A stretch of DNA of 5,225 bases from Oscillibacter sp. (GCA_014799855.1 JAAVHG010000139.1:1-5225); one strand, 5' to 3'. Shown: positions 1 through 5,138, counted from the stretch's first letter. Made by a program: numbers and translations. Notes: generated by a model not told the origin, from the letters alone.

Positions 1-308
1 GCGATTACTACGCGGACGCCGCCGTCTGGGCCTATGAAAAGGGCATGGTCTCCGGTTCCGCCTTTAGCGGGAACACCCCCTGCACCCGGAGCATGGCGGT
101 AACCTATATGTGGAAAGCGGCGGACAGTCCCAGCGCCAAGGCCGCCAGCTTCACGGACGTTCCCGCCGGGGCGGACTATGCGGATGCCGTGGCCTGGGCC
201 GCGGAGCAGGGCGTGACCGCCGGAACCTCCGCCACCGCCTTCTCCCCGGATAACGTCTGCACCCGCGGGCAGATTGTAACCTTCCTCTACCGGGGGCTGG
301 CGGAATAA
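1..308 (+). CDS. C-terminal part of an S-layer-homology (SLH) domain surface protein (5' end outside the window)
   Basis: The reading frame is open from the first base (first full codon at 3) and ends with TAA at 306-308, leaving about 101 residues. Two SLH-type repeats are visible. The first is incomplete at its start (DYYADAAVWAYEKGMVSG, then CTRSMAVTYMWKAA). The second is complete: FTDVPAG..YADAVAWA, EQGVTAGTS, FSPDNVCTRGQIVTFLYR. SLH repeats usually come in sets of two or three at a protein end and tether exported proteins non-covalently to cell-wall polysaccharide. Here the set is C-terminal, so the enzymatic or structural part must lie upstream, outside the window, and its role cannot be inferred. 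The Cys in each CTR motif is common in SLH proteins of gut Clostridia. Two terminator hairpins follow, so this is the last gene of its transcript. The internal ATG at 45 falls inside an SLH repeat and is not a real start. Confidence 0.9.
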   Translation, partial: DYYADAAVWAYEKGMVSGSAFSGNTPCTRSMAVTYMWKAADSPSAKAASFTDVPAGADYADAVAWAAEQGVTAGTSATAFSPDNVCTRGQIVTFLYRGLAE

Positions 309-323
309 GAACACCGGGAACGC

Positions 324-364
324 GGAGCGTTTATGCCGCCGCGGGCATGAACGCTCCCGTTTTT
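324..364 (+). terminator. Rho-independent terminator of the SLH gene
   Basis: A 14-bp stem (324-337 with 344-357, one G-T wobble) has a 6-base loop. After two bases it is followed by five T residues (360-364). It begins 15 bases after the SLH stop codon. Confidence 0.88.
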
Positions 365-392
365 ATGAAAGAGAATCTATAGTATGGATAGG

Positions 393-422
393 AGGCCCTC
401 CGGAATTTCGGAGGGCCTTTTT
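393..422 (+). terminator. Second rho-independent terminator, tandem to the first
   Basis: A perfect 10-bp GC-rich stem (AGGCCCTCCG 393-402 with 409-418) has loop GAATTT and runs into five T (418-422). No matching T-run exists in the minus direction, so it works only for rightward transcription. It may back up the SLH terminator and shield the downstream sporulation promoter from read-through. I see no gene or convincing promoter between the two hairpins. Confidence 0.8.
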
Positions 423-440
423 CGCGCCTGCCCGTATTTT

Positions 441-470
441 TGAATAATCTTCCTTTCCCGGCGCATACTA
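441..470 (+). promoter_or_regulatory. Probable sigma-G (forespore) promoter for the SpoVAF-like gene
   Basis: TGAATA (441-446) and CATACTA (464-470) are separated by 17 bases. They match the known sigma-G pattern (-35 close to TGMATA/GHATR, -10 CATNNTA). No competing sigma-A promoter is seen between the upstream terminator and the gene. The start site should fall near 476-478, giving a very short leader just ahead of the ribosome site. A sigma-F factor recognises a related -10, so F/G discrimination is not certain. Forespore expression fits the product downstream. Confidence 0.72.
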
Positions 471-479
471 GCCCTGTTT

Positions 480-486
480 GGAGGTG
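480..486 (+). promoter_or_regulatory. Ribosome binding site that fixes the start of the SpoVAF-like gene
   Basis: GGAGGTG lies just upstream of ATG 491, with 6 bases between GGAGG and the codon. The same frame is open back to a TTG at 440, but that codon has no ribosome site and overlaps the -35 box. ATG 491 is therefore the start. Confidence 0.88.
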
Positions 487-490
487 CGGT

Positions 491-1909
491 ATGGAAGAAA
501 TTTCTCGCAATTTTGGGGAGAATGTCCGGCGGTTTGACCGGGAGCTGGGAGTAAACCGCAGCTGCGACATAGTGAGCCGGGACTATCTCATCGGCGGCCG
601 CCGGGCCCGGCTCTGGGTCATCGACGGCTACGGCAAGGACGAGACCCTGGAACGGATGGGGGCCTTCTGGCTGTCCCTGCGGGCGGAGGACGTGTCCGCG
701 CTGGCGGATATGCAGTCCTTCCTGGACCGCTTCATCACCTTCTCCGAGGCGGACGTCAGCACAGACCCGGCGGATATCGTAACCTCTGTCCTTCTGGGAA
801 AGACGCTTTTGCTGATAGAGGGCCTCTCCGGCGCGGCCCTGATCGACGCCAAGGAGTACCCCAGCCGGGGGGTGGAGGAGCCGTCCACCGGAAAGGTTCT
901 CCGGGGCTCCCACGACGGCTTTACGGAGGCGGTGGTGCCCAATATGGCCCTGCTGCGCCGCCGGATTCGGGACCCCCATCTCACCATGGAGGGCCGGAAG
1001 GTGGGCACCCGGTCCCACACCGACACGGTGCTGTGCTACCTGGACGACCAGGTGGACCGGACCCTTTTGGAGGAGGTCCGCAGCAAGCTGAAAGCCATTG
1101 ACGCGAAATCCCTCTCCATGTCCCAGGAGAGCGTGGCCGAGGCCATTCGGCCCAAGCAGTGGTACAACCCCTTCCCCAAGGTCCGGTACACGGAGCGGCC
1201 CGACGTGGCCGCCGCCAGCATCATGGAGGGCAGCATTGTGCTGCTGATTGACAACTCCCCCTGCGCCATGCTGCTGCCCACCACCTTTTTCGATTTCACC
1301 CAGGAGGCCAACGAGTTCTACTTCCCGCCTCTGGTGGGCACGTACCTGCGGCTTCTGCGGATCATCGTGTTTCTGATCTCCCTGCTGATCACCCCCATCT
1401 GGTATCTGGTGGTCAGCGAGCCGGGGCGGCTGCCGGGTTGGCTGGAATTTCTCTCCTCCCCGGAGCCGGCGTCTCTGCCGCTGCTGTGGCAGCTTTTGGT
1501 GGTGGAGTTTTTGATTGACGTGCTGAAGCTGGCCTCCCTCAACACGCCGGACTCCCTGTCCAACTCCTTCTCCATGCTGGGGGCCCTGATTCTGGGTGAC
1601 TTCGCCGTCCAGGCCGGCTGGCTGGGGCCGGAGGTGCTGGTGTATATGGCCTTCGTATCCGTGGCGGGCTTTGCCCAGCCCAGCTATGAGCTGGGGTATA
1701 CCTTTAAGCTCCTCCGGGTGGTGCTGTTGATTCTGACTGCGGCCTTCGACCTCTGGGGGTTCGGCCTGGGGGTAATCGGCATCATGGCGCTGTTGGCGAC
1801 CACCAAGCCCATCGTGGGCCGGGGGTATCTGTATCCCCTGCTTCCCTTCAACGGCAAGGCCCTCCGGCGGCTCCTGATCCGGGAGCCCATCAGCCGGGAG
1901 AACACGTGA
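491..1909 (+). CDS. spoVAF: SpoVAF-like spore germination protein (GerA family, A-subunit type)
   Basis: The 472-residue protein starts at ATG 491 behind GGAGGTG. GerA-type A subunits have a soluble N-terminal domain and a C-terminal membrane domain, and both are visible. Residues 1-280 are hydrophilic and include EEPSTGKVLRGSHDGF, ALLRRRIRDPHL, YNPFPKVRYTERPDVAA and LPTTFFDF. About five hydrophobic segments follow near 287-308, 330-350, 362-378, 380-396 and 406-437. The tail YLYPLLPFNGKALRRLLIREP and the motif PSYELGYTFKLLR resemble, from memory, Bacillus SpoVAF more than GerAA/GerBA. SpoVAF-type proteins act in the spore inner membrane during germination, probably as ion-conducting partners that amplify the germinant response. 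No gerB, gerC or spoVA genes are adjacent, so this is a monocistronic, separately placed copy. The sigma-G-like promoter supports forespore expression. GerA family membership is near certain; the SpoVAF subfamily is inferred. Confidence 0.9.
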   Translation: MEEISRNFGENVRRFDRELGVNRSCDIVSRDYLIGGRRARLWVIDGYGKDETLERMGAFWLSLRAEDVSALADMQSFLDRFITFSEADVSTDPADIVTSVLLGKTLLLIEGLSGAALIDAKEYPSRGVEEPSTGKVLRGSHDGFTEAVVPNMALLRRRIRDPHLTMEGRKVGTRSHTDTVLCYLDDQVDRTLLEEVRSKLKAIDAKSLSMSQESVAEAIRPKQWYNPFPKVRYTERPDVAAASIMEGSIVLLIDNSPCAMLLPTTFFDFTQEANEFYFPPLVGTYLRLLRIIVFLISLLITPIWYLVVSEPGRLPGWLEFLSSPEPASLPLLWQLLVVEFLIDVLKLASLNTPDSLSNSFSMLGALILGDFAVQAGWLGPEVLVYMAFVSVAGFAQPSYELGYTFKLLRVVLLILTAAFDLWGFGLGVIGIMALLATTKPIVGRGYLYPLLPFNGKALRRLLIREPISRENT

Positions 1910-2066
1910 TACTAGAATCCATTAAAAAGCTTGAAAAGCTTTTTATAGCGTCGTAGACGCGTTGGATTCTTATGAGACGTGTTTTGCGCCATTCTGGCGC
2001 AAAACGGAAACGTCTCCGGCGTTTCCATTTCAGATAAATCTAAATTGTTTTATCTGAAATTAGTAT
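1909..2066. other. 158-bp compound inverted-repeat element; foldable multi-branch structure (possible structured RNA or palindromic mobile element)
   Basis: Nested complementarity covers roughly 112 of 158 bases. P1 closes the element: ATACTA 1909-1914 with TAGTAT 2061-2066. P2 is GAATCCA 1915-1921 with 1963-1969, and it encloses two hairpins: P2a, 9 bp, 1924-1932 with 1936-1944, and P2b, 5 bp, 1948-1952 with 1956-1960. P3 is GAGACGT 1974-1980 with 2010-2016. It continues as P3a (GTTTTGCGCC 1981-1990 with 1996-2005), leaving a GGAA bulge at 2006-2009. P4 is a perfect 12-bp stem, 2027-2038 with 2049-2060. P1 abuts P2 and P4 with no unpaired base. The stretch contains AT-rich arms unlike the GC-rich neighbours. 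Its first base is the last base of the spoVAF-like stop codon. It has no ORF of note. As RNA it would lie in the 3' UTR of that gene. It could also be an intergenic palindromic repeat. I do not recognise it as a named RNA. Confidence 0.7.
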
Positions 2067-2068
2067 GA

Positions 2069-2098
2069 GAAAAGAACCGCCGAAAGGCGGTTCTTTTC
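2069..2098. terminator. Bidirectional rho-independent terminator
   Basis: A perfect 13-bp stem (GAAAAGAACCGCC 2069-2081 with 2086-2098) is capped by GAAA. The A-rich 5' arm and T-rich 3' arm give a T-run on both strands. It therefore serves the spoVAF-like transcript rightward and the XRE/membrane operon leftward; that operon's last stop codon is 16 bases away. Confidence 0.9.
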
Positions 2099-2114
2099 AT
2101 AGCCTGTTCACATC

Positions 2115-2435
2115 CTACCGCTTCCCGAAAAATACCCGGCCAAGAGCGGTTCCCGCCAGCGCAATAACCCCGTAGGCCGGGGCGTAGACCCAGGCGGAGG
2201 AATTATAGTATATCCAGATGGTGGGAACAAACAGCGCTGCCGCCGCCAGCGCCGGAAACAGGCTGAACCCCCGGCGGACGCCCCAGGCCGCGGCGGTCAC
2301 AAAGGCGACGGCGGGCATGACGCACAGCATCACCAGCATAGCTAACCCCGTATCCCGGATCAGACAGGGCAGCAGGTAGAAGTCCGCCGCCAGAATCAGA
2401 AGATACGGCGTCAGCGGAACAATTTTTTCCTTCAT
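2115..2435 (-). CDS. Small four-TM membrane protein, last gene of the XRE operon
   Basis: The 106-residue protein is almost entirely hydrophobic, with four likely membrane segments near residues 8-25, 30-51, 57-76 and 82-101 and a basic C-terminus (FFGKR). The segment IWIYYNSSAWVYAPAYGVIA is the most distinctive part. Similar small proteins with a YN-S-AW-Y pattern are, from memory, common in Clostridia but have no assigned function, and I do not give one here. The start ATG (2433-2435) follows the XRE stop codon after 2 bases. Its GGAGG ribosome site (2443-2447) lies inside the last codons of the XRE gene, so the two are probably co-translated. A bidirectional terminator ends the transcript just downstream. 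It is most likely an inner-membrane protein, perhaps the effector or sensor whose level the XRE protein controls, but that is inference. Confidence 0.85.
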   Translation of the reverse strand: MKEKIVPLTPYLLILAADFYLLPCLIRDTGLAMLVMLCVMPAVAFVTAAAWGVRRGFSLFPALAAAALFVPTIWIYYNSSAWVYAPAYGVIALAGTALGRVFFGKR

Positions 2436-2437
2436 AG

Positions 2438-2632
2438 TCAGTCCTCCAAATGAAACAGCTCCTCCACCGGCGTTTCCAAAACACGGGCCAGCCGCATGGC
2501 CAGCTCCAGGGTGGGGTTGTACTTGTTGTTCTCCACAGCGATGATGGTCTGGCGGGAAACGCCCACCGCGGCGGCCAGGTCCTCCTGGCGGAAGCCCTTG
2601 GCTTTGCGGAGCGCCTTAATCTGATTAGTCAT
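2438..2632 (-). CDS. Small XRE-family helix-turn-helix transcriptional regulator
   Basis: This 64-residue protein is a single HTH_3/XRE domain. It begins MTNQIKALRKAKGFRQEDLA; the recognition region is VGVSRQTIIAVENNKYNPTL and the end is ARVLETPVEELFHLED. Length and sequence match the very small Cro/CI-like regulators that Firmicutes often encode beside small membrane proteins; these bind DNA as dimers. The frame is open far upstream, but the true start is ATG 2630-2632, where the XRE homology begins. It overlaps the stop of the preceding gene by 4 bases (ATGA). There is no clear Shine-Dalgarno before it, so translation probably depends on coupling to the upstream gene. The 63-bp inverted repeat around the operon promoter is the obvious candidate operator, giving negative autoregulation. 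No sensor domain is present, so any signal must arrive through a partner or by protein level. Confidence 0.93.
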   Translation of the reverse strand: MTNQIKALRKAKGFRQEDLAAAVGVSRQTIIAVENNKYNPTLELAMRLARVLETPVEELFHLED

Positions 2633-2994
2633 ACCCGCGCGCCCATCAGCAGAAAGGCCCCTACCGCCGCTACAACAGCCGCGGCCACAGCGAAGCCCAG
2701 CGTCACAAGCCACGCCAGGGGACTGGTTTCCCGGGAGTCCTCGTCGTCCTTCACCGCCTGCCGGGTCAGCGCCAGCTGGGAGAAGGCCTGGATCACCGCC
2801 GCTCCCGCCAGCAGAAGGCAGGGCAGCGGATTCAGGCGGCCGTGGCGGAGATAGACCTGCCCGCTCTCCCACAGGGACCAGACCAGCAGGGCCCCAACCA
2901 GAAACAGGTAGGCGTTTCGCTGGGCCTTGAACAGAATGTGCCGCTCCATTTCGTCCGGCCGGTGAAACCCCAGCGTCTTTTTCCGATCTCTCAT
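2629..2994 (-). CDS. Small three-TM membrane protein, first gene of the XRE operon
   Basis: The 121-residue protein has a charged N-terminus (MRDRKKTLGFHRPDEMERHI), three predicted membrane segments near residues 28-44, 54-74 and 92-118, and an acidic loop between segments two and three (VKDDEDSRETS). ATG 2992-2994 is chosen because GGAGG (CCTCC at 3001-3005) sits 6 bases upstream. A longer in-frame start at 3054 would lie inside the promoter and operator. The stop codon overlaps the XRE start (ATGA), so the regulator is translationally coupled to this protein. Small membrane proteins with a DE-E-N-terminus are frequent partners of compact XRE regulators in Firmicutes. None that I can name has a proven function. 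A membrane partner that sequesters the repressor is possible but not shown by the sequence. Confidence 0.85.
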   Translation of the reverse strand: MRDRKKTLGFHRPDEMERHILFKAQRNAYLFLVGALLVWSLWESGQVYLRHGRLNPLPCLLLAGAAVIQAFSQLALTRQAVKDDEDSRETSPLAWLVTLGFAVAAAVVAAVGAFLLMGARV

Positions 2995-3010
2995 ACGGCG
3001 CCTCCAAAAA

Positions 3011-3073
3011 GTAAAGAACTCTTGACATTTTGCAGTATACCAAGGGCTACGCAAAATGTCAAGAGCTTTTTAC
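3011..3073. repeat. Long inverted repeat (probable XRE operator) wrapped around the operon promoter
   Basis: The 23-bp arms 3011-3033 and 3051-3073 match at 21 of 23 positions, with the inner 15 bp perfect (CTCTTGACATTTTGC and its complement). They are separated by 17 bases. Leftward, the right arm holds the -35 TTGACA, the spacer holds the -10, and the left arm covers the expected start site. This is the geometry of a repressor operator. Assignment to the XRE protein is inference from position. Confidence 0.8.
3034..3062 (-). promoter_or_regulatory. Sigma-A promoter of the membrane/XRE/membrane operon
   Basis: On the minus strand the -35 is TTGACA (3057-3062), the spacer is 17 bases and the -10 is TATACT (3034-3039), a near-perfect sigma-A promoter. 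Transcription should start near 3027, giving a leader of about 33 bases to ATG 2994. Such a strong promoter placed inside a palindrome suggests tight repression in the uninduced state. Confidence 0.88.
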
Positions 3074-3167
3074 ATTGAGTCCGGCGCTCCACACCCGGTT
3101 TACCTGGTCCGCCATTTTGCCCTCCCGCTCCCCTCCGGCCAGGGGAAAGATTAGAGCTTCTGCCGTC

Positions 3168-3196
3168 TTGCCCCTCCGGAGGCGCTATGGTACAAT
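3168..3196 (+). promoter_or_regulatory. Probable sigma-A promoter for the HAD phosphatase gene
   Basis: TTGCCC (3168-3173), a 17-base spacer and TACAAT (3191-3196) give a 4/6 and 5/6 match to sigma-A consensus. Most of the spacer start is a 10-bp palindrome, CCTCCGGAGG (3173-3182). Transcription would start near 3203, leaving about 50 bases of leader before ATG 3255. A perfect TTGACA further down (3209-3214) lacks a good -10. Confidence 0.5.
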
Positions 3197-3254
3197 GGAT
3201 GGGAAGGTTTGACAGACACACAAAAACCGTTTTTGAAAACAGAAAGAGGTACTT

Positions 3255-4052
3255 ATGCTGAAACTCATTGCCAGCGATATCGACGGCACCCTTCTGCCCT
3301 ACGGAGCCACTGCCATGTCTCCGGAGCTGCCCGGGATCATCCGCCGCCTGCGGAACGCGGGGGTGATGTTCTGTCCCGCCTCCGGGCGGCAGTACCACTC
3401 CGTGCGGACTCTGTTCCAGCCGGAGATTGCGGACCAGATCTGCTTTCTCTGCGAAAACGGCGCGGTGGTTTTCGGCCCCGGCCCGGAGGAAAACCCGCCG
3501 GTGCTGTCCAAAACCCCCATGCCCCGTGAGGAGGCCCTGGCCCTGATCCGGGAGGCCTTGGCCCTGCCGGGATACGACGCCTTTATCTCCGGCCAGTTCG
3601 TGGGCTATATTTGCAGCCATGACCCGGTCCTTATTCGGGAGCTGGACGAGGTGCTGGACATCCGCTTTCAATATGTGGAGCGGCCGGAGGACATCCCCGA
3701 GGACATTTTGGAGCTGTCCGTCTTCTGCCCCAACGGCCCGGACAGGGCCATTGAGGCGCTGGGCCCCAAGCGGGGACAGCTGAAAATGGCGGTGTCGGGG
3801 CCCAAGTGGCTGGATTTCAATGTGGCCGACAAGGGCGTGGGCCTGCGGGGGCTGTGCGAAAAGCTGGGGGTGGATCTGGCGGACGCGGCGGTTTTCGGAG
3901 ACAACTGGAACGACGTGTCCATGCTGGAAATCGCGGGCCATCCCTACCTGATGGAGACTGCCGACCCGGCCCTCCGGGCCCGCTTTCCCCAGCAGTGCGC
4001 CAGCGTCATTGAGGTGCTGAAACGCATCCTGTCTCAGCTGGAGGGTGGTTGA
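3255..4052 (+). CDS. Cof-type HAD-superfamily (IIB) phosphatase
   Basis: The 265-residue protein has all four HAD motifs. Motif I is SDIDGTLL, with nucleophile Asp8 and acid/base Asp10. Motif II is ASGR with Ser43. The motif III lysine lies in DKGVGL (Lys193). Motif IV is GDNWND with Asp216 and Asp220 for Mg2+. The central part (about 85-185) is the C2-type cap that sets substrate choice. Length and layout fit the Cof/YidA/YbiV group, cytosolic Mg2+-dependent phosphatases that hydrolyse sugar phosphates, flavin nucleotides or other small phosphomonoesters. The substrate cannot be read from sequence. The start ATG follows AGAGG (3245-3249) with 5 bases between. The gene stands alone on the plus strand, divergent from the XRE operon and ending 11 bases short of a convergent gene. 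A long open frame on the opposite strand (2991-4061) is a GC-rich shadow. Confidence 0.95.
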   Translation: MLKLIASDIDGTLLPYGATAMSPELPGIIRRLRNAGVMFCPASGRQYHSVRTLFQPEIADQICFLCENGAVVFGPGPEENPPVLSKTPMPREEALALIREALALPGYDAFISGQFVGYICSHDPVLIRELDEVLDIRFQYVERPEDIPEDILELSVFCPNGPDRAIEALGPKRGQLKMAVSGPKWLDFNVADKGVGLRGLCEKLGVDLADAAVFGDNWNDVSMLEIAGHPYLMETADPALRARFPQQCASVIEVLKRILSQLEGG

Positions 4053-4063
4053 ACGCGGCAAAT

Positions 4064-4411
4064 TCAGTCAAAAAACTTCCCCTTGAAGAAATTCTCATTG
4101 CCCAGGGGCTTGGCGGTCAGGCGGAAGACGACGCACCCGTCCGGACAGACGATCGTTTTGCTGTACGGGCCGTCTCCGCCAACATTTTCCAAATCCCCGC
4201 CGCTTCTCACCGCCTCCATGAGGGGATACAGCATCATCATGGTCTTGGAACAGATGCCGAAGCCCTCCTGGTTCACGGGACAGCCGTAGGTACACGTGTA
4301 CTTGTCCCCGATCTCCTCGCCGTTCCGGCAGTACCGCTCCGTGCGGTCACCCCGGAGAAAGCCCACGACCTCCACCTGAAATTCGTATTCCTCATCGTAC
4401 CATTTTTTCAT
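4064..4411 (-). CDS. TIGR04076-like small protein of unknown function
   Basis: The 115-residue soluble protein has the overall plan I associate with TIGR04076 proteins. It begins with a beta-rich charged part (YEFQVEVVGFLRGDRTERYC). A middle part with CPVNQEGFGICSKTMMMLYP, an EAVRSGGDLENVGG stretch and a C-terminal strand TIVCPDGCVVFRL follow. Five cysteines sit at family-like positions in the CxxG, CP, ICS and CPDGC contexts, which could suggest metal or redox chemistry; no function is established for the family to my knowledge. The start ATG 4409-4411 follows a G-rich Shine-Dalgarno (AGGGGGG on the minus strand, about 8 bases upstream). The gene converges on the HAD gene with only 11 bases between stop codons and no terminator. 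It lies 104 bases downstream of the YdeI-like gene but has its own candidate promoter. Confidence 0.82.
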   Translation of the reverse strand: MKKWYDEEYEFQVEVVGFLRGDRTERYCRNGEEIGDKYTCTYGCPVNQEGFGICSKTMMMLYPLMEAVRSGGDLENVGGDGPYSKTIVCPDGCVVFRLTAKPLGNENFFKGKFFD

Positions 4412-4455
4412 GGATAAAGCCCCCCTGTCTTCGCAATTATCGAACTTATGTTCCT

Positions 4456-4484
4456 ATCATACCACAGGCGCGGGGCGGACGCAA
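4456..4484 (-). promoter_or_regulatory. Candidate sigma-A promoter for the TIGR04076-like gene
   Basis: On the minus strand the -10 is TATGAT (4456-4461), preceded by TG one base upstream (an extended -10). A 17-base spacer leads to a weak -35, TTGCGT (4479-4484). The expected start is near 4449, about 38 bases before the ATG. The extended -10 may compensate for the poor -35. Confidence 0.55.
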
Positions 4485-4515
4485 GGGGCAGATGCCCGCA
4501 CAGCACGCAAACCCG

Positions 4516-5076
4516 CTACATCGGCCTCAGATTTTTGTTGAGCCTGTCCACCATCCAGGCGATCCGCCTTTCCCGTCCGGCCTCCGTCTTCGCGTCAAAA
4601 TACGCCCGCGTGTAGGTCTTCCGCACGGACAGGGGCATGGCCTCAAAATTCGTGTGGGCGGGCTCGTACTCCTCCAGCAGGGCGGACAGGCGGGCAATCT
4701 GTTCCCCAGTGACCTCCATGGAGTTTTTCGCGTACCACTGGCCGTTCTTTTTTGCTTCCTCCACTTTCTTTCTGCCGAAACCGGTCATCAGCCCCCGTTC
4801 TTCCAGGCTTTTGACCAGCGCCTTATTTTTCTCCGACCACTTGCTGTTCTCCCGGCGCATGGAGAAATATTTCTTGTAGGTTTTCTCGTCAAGGCTTTGC
4901 ATCTGTCCGTCAATCCACCCAAAGCAGAGCGCCTCTTCCAGCGCTTCTCCGGCTTTAATGGTCTTGGGTCCGCCGGCTTTGCCAAATAAAAGCCAAACGC
5001 CATCGCTGGACAGGCAGTGTTCGGAAAGCCAATTCCGAAATTCCTCCCTGCTGGCAAATTCCATAATGCCGCTCAT
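4516..5076 (-). CDS. YdeI/OmpD-associated-family protein (OmdA-like)
   Basis: The 186-residue soluble protein has no signal peptide and no membrane segment. Recognised family signatures are FASREEFRNWLSEH near the start, EALCFGWIDGQ (48-58), FSMRRENSKWSEKN (71-84), and a basic C-terminal part, MPLSVRKTYTRAYFDAKTE then RRIAWMVDRLNKN. This matches the YdeI/OmdA family, named after Salmonella YdeI, which is linked to polymyxin resistance. Transferring that role to a Gram-positive cytosolic homologue is not justified; its biochemical activity is unknown to me. Start ATG 5074-5076 is preceded on the minus strand by AAGGGGG about 8 bases away. An alternative in-frame ATG at 5062-5064 has a poorer site. 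The gene shares strand and G-rich ribosome-site style with the downstream TIGR04076-like gene but is separated from it by 104 bases, without a convincing terminator. Confidence 0.88.
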   Translation of the reverse strand: MSGIMEFASREEFRNWLSEHCLSSDGVWLLFGKAGGPKTIKAGEALEEALCFGWIDGQMQSLDEKTYKKYFSMRRENSKWSEKNKALVKSLEERGLMTGFGRKKVEEAKKNGQWYAKNSMEVTGEQIARLSALLEEYEPAHTNFEAMPLSVRKTYTRAYFDAKTEAGRERRIAWMVDRLNKNLRPM

Positions 5077-5138
5077 GATACGTCCCCCTTTGGCGCGCCT
5101 GGTCTGTCAAGGCGCGTCATTTTCGATTTAACGCCTTC

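Noticed and set aside
440..490. TTG 440 as an upstream start adding 17 residues to the SpoVAF-like protein
   Set aside because: The codon overlaps the -35 element and has no Shine-Dalgarno. ATG 491 has GGAGGTG at ideal spacing.
377..1018. A 213-residue open frame on the minus strand over the SpoVAF-like gene
   Set aside because: It is a shadow of a GC-rich gene. It runs through a terminator and the sigma-G promoter, and has no recognisable domain.
1909..2066. tRNA-like cloverleaf or integron attC site in the compound palindrome
   Set aside because: No acceptor, anticodon or T-loop signatures are present and the size is too large for a tRNA. No attC-type RYYYAAC/GTTRRRY core pair bounds the structure, and no integrase is nearby.
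3022..3050. Rightward promoter from the plus-strand TTGACA in the inverted repeat
   Set aside because: The bases at the -10 position (GGCTAC) do not resemble TATAAT. TTGACA appears there only because the arm is palindromic.
3030..3212. Possible 60-residue protein on the plus strand in the divergent intergenic region
   Set aside because: It begins inside the operator palindrome, lacks a ribosome site, and has no family resemblance.
3209..3237. Promoter with perfect -35 TTGACA in front of the HAD gene
   Set aside because: The -10 at 17 bases is TTTGAA (3/6), and the start site would fall on the ribosome site. The upstream TTGCCC/TACAAT pair fits better, though use of this one is not excluded.
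2991..4061. A 356-residue open frame on the minus strand, longer than the HAD gene it covers
   Set aside because: It is antisense to a protein with all four intact HAD motifs, spans the promoter and operator region, has low-complexity shadow composition (many Gly, His, Gln), and lacks a ribosome site.
4486..4498. Small palindrome GGGCAGATGCCC as a terminator for the YdeI-like gene
   Set aside because: It has a five-base-pair stem with a 2-base loop and no T-run on the minus strand, so it is not a credible terminator.
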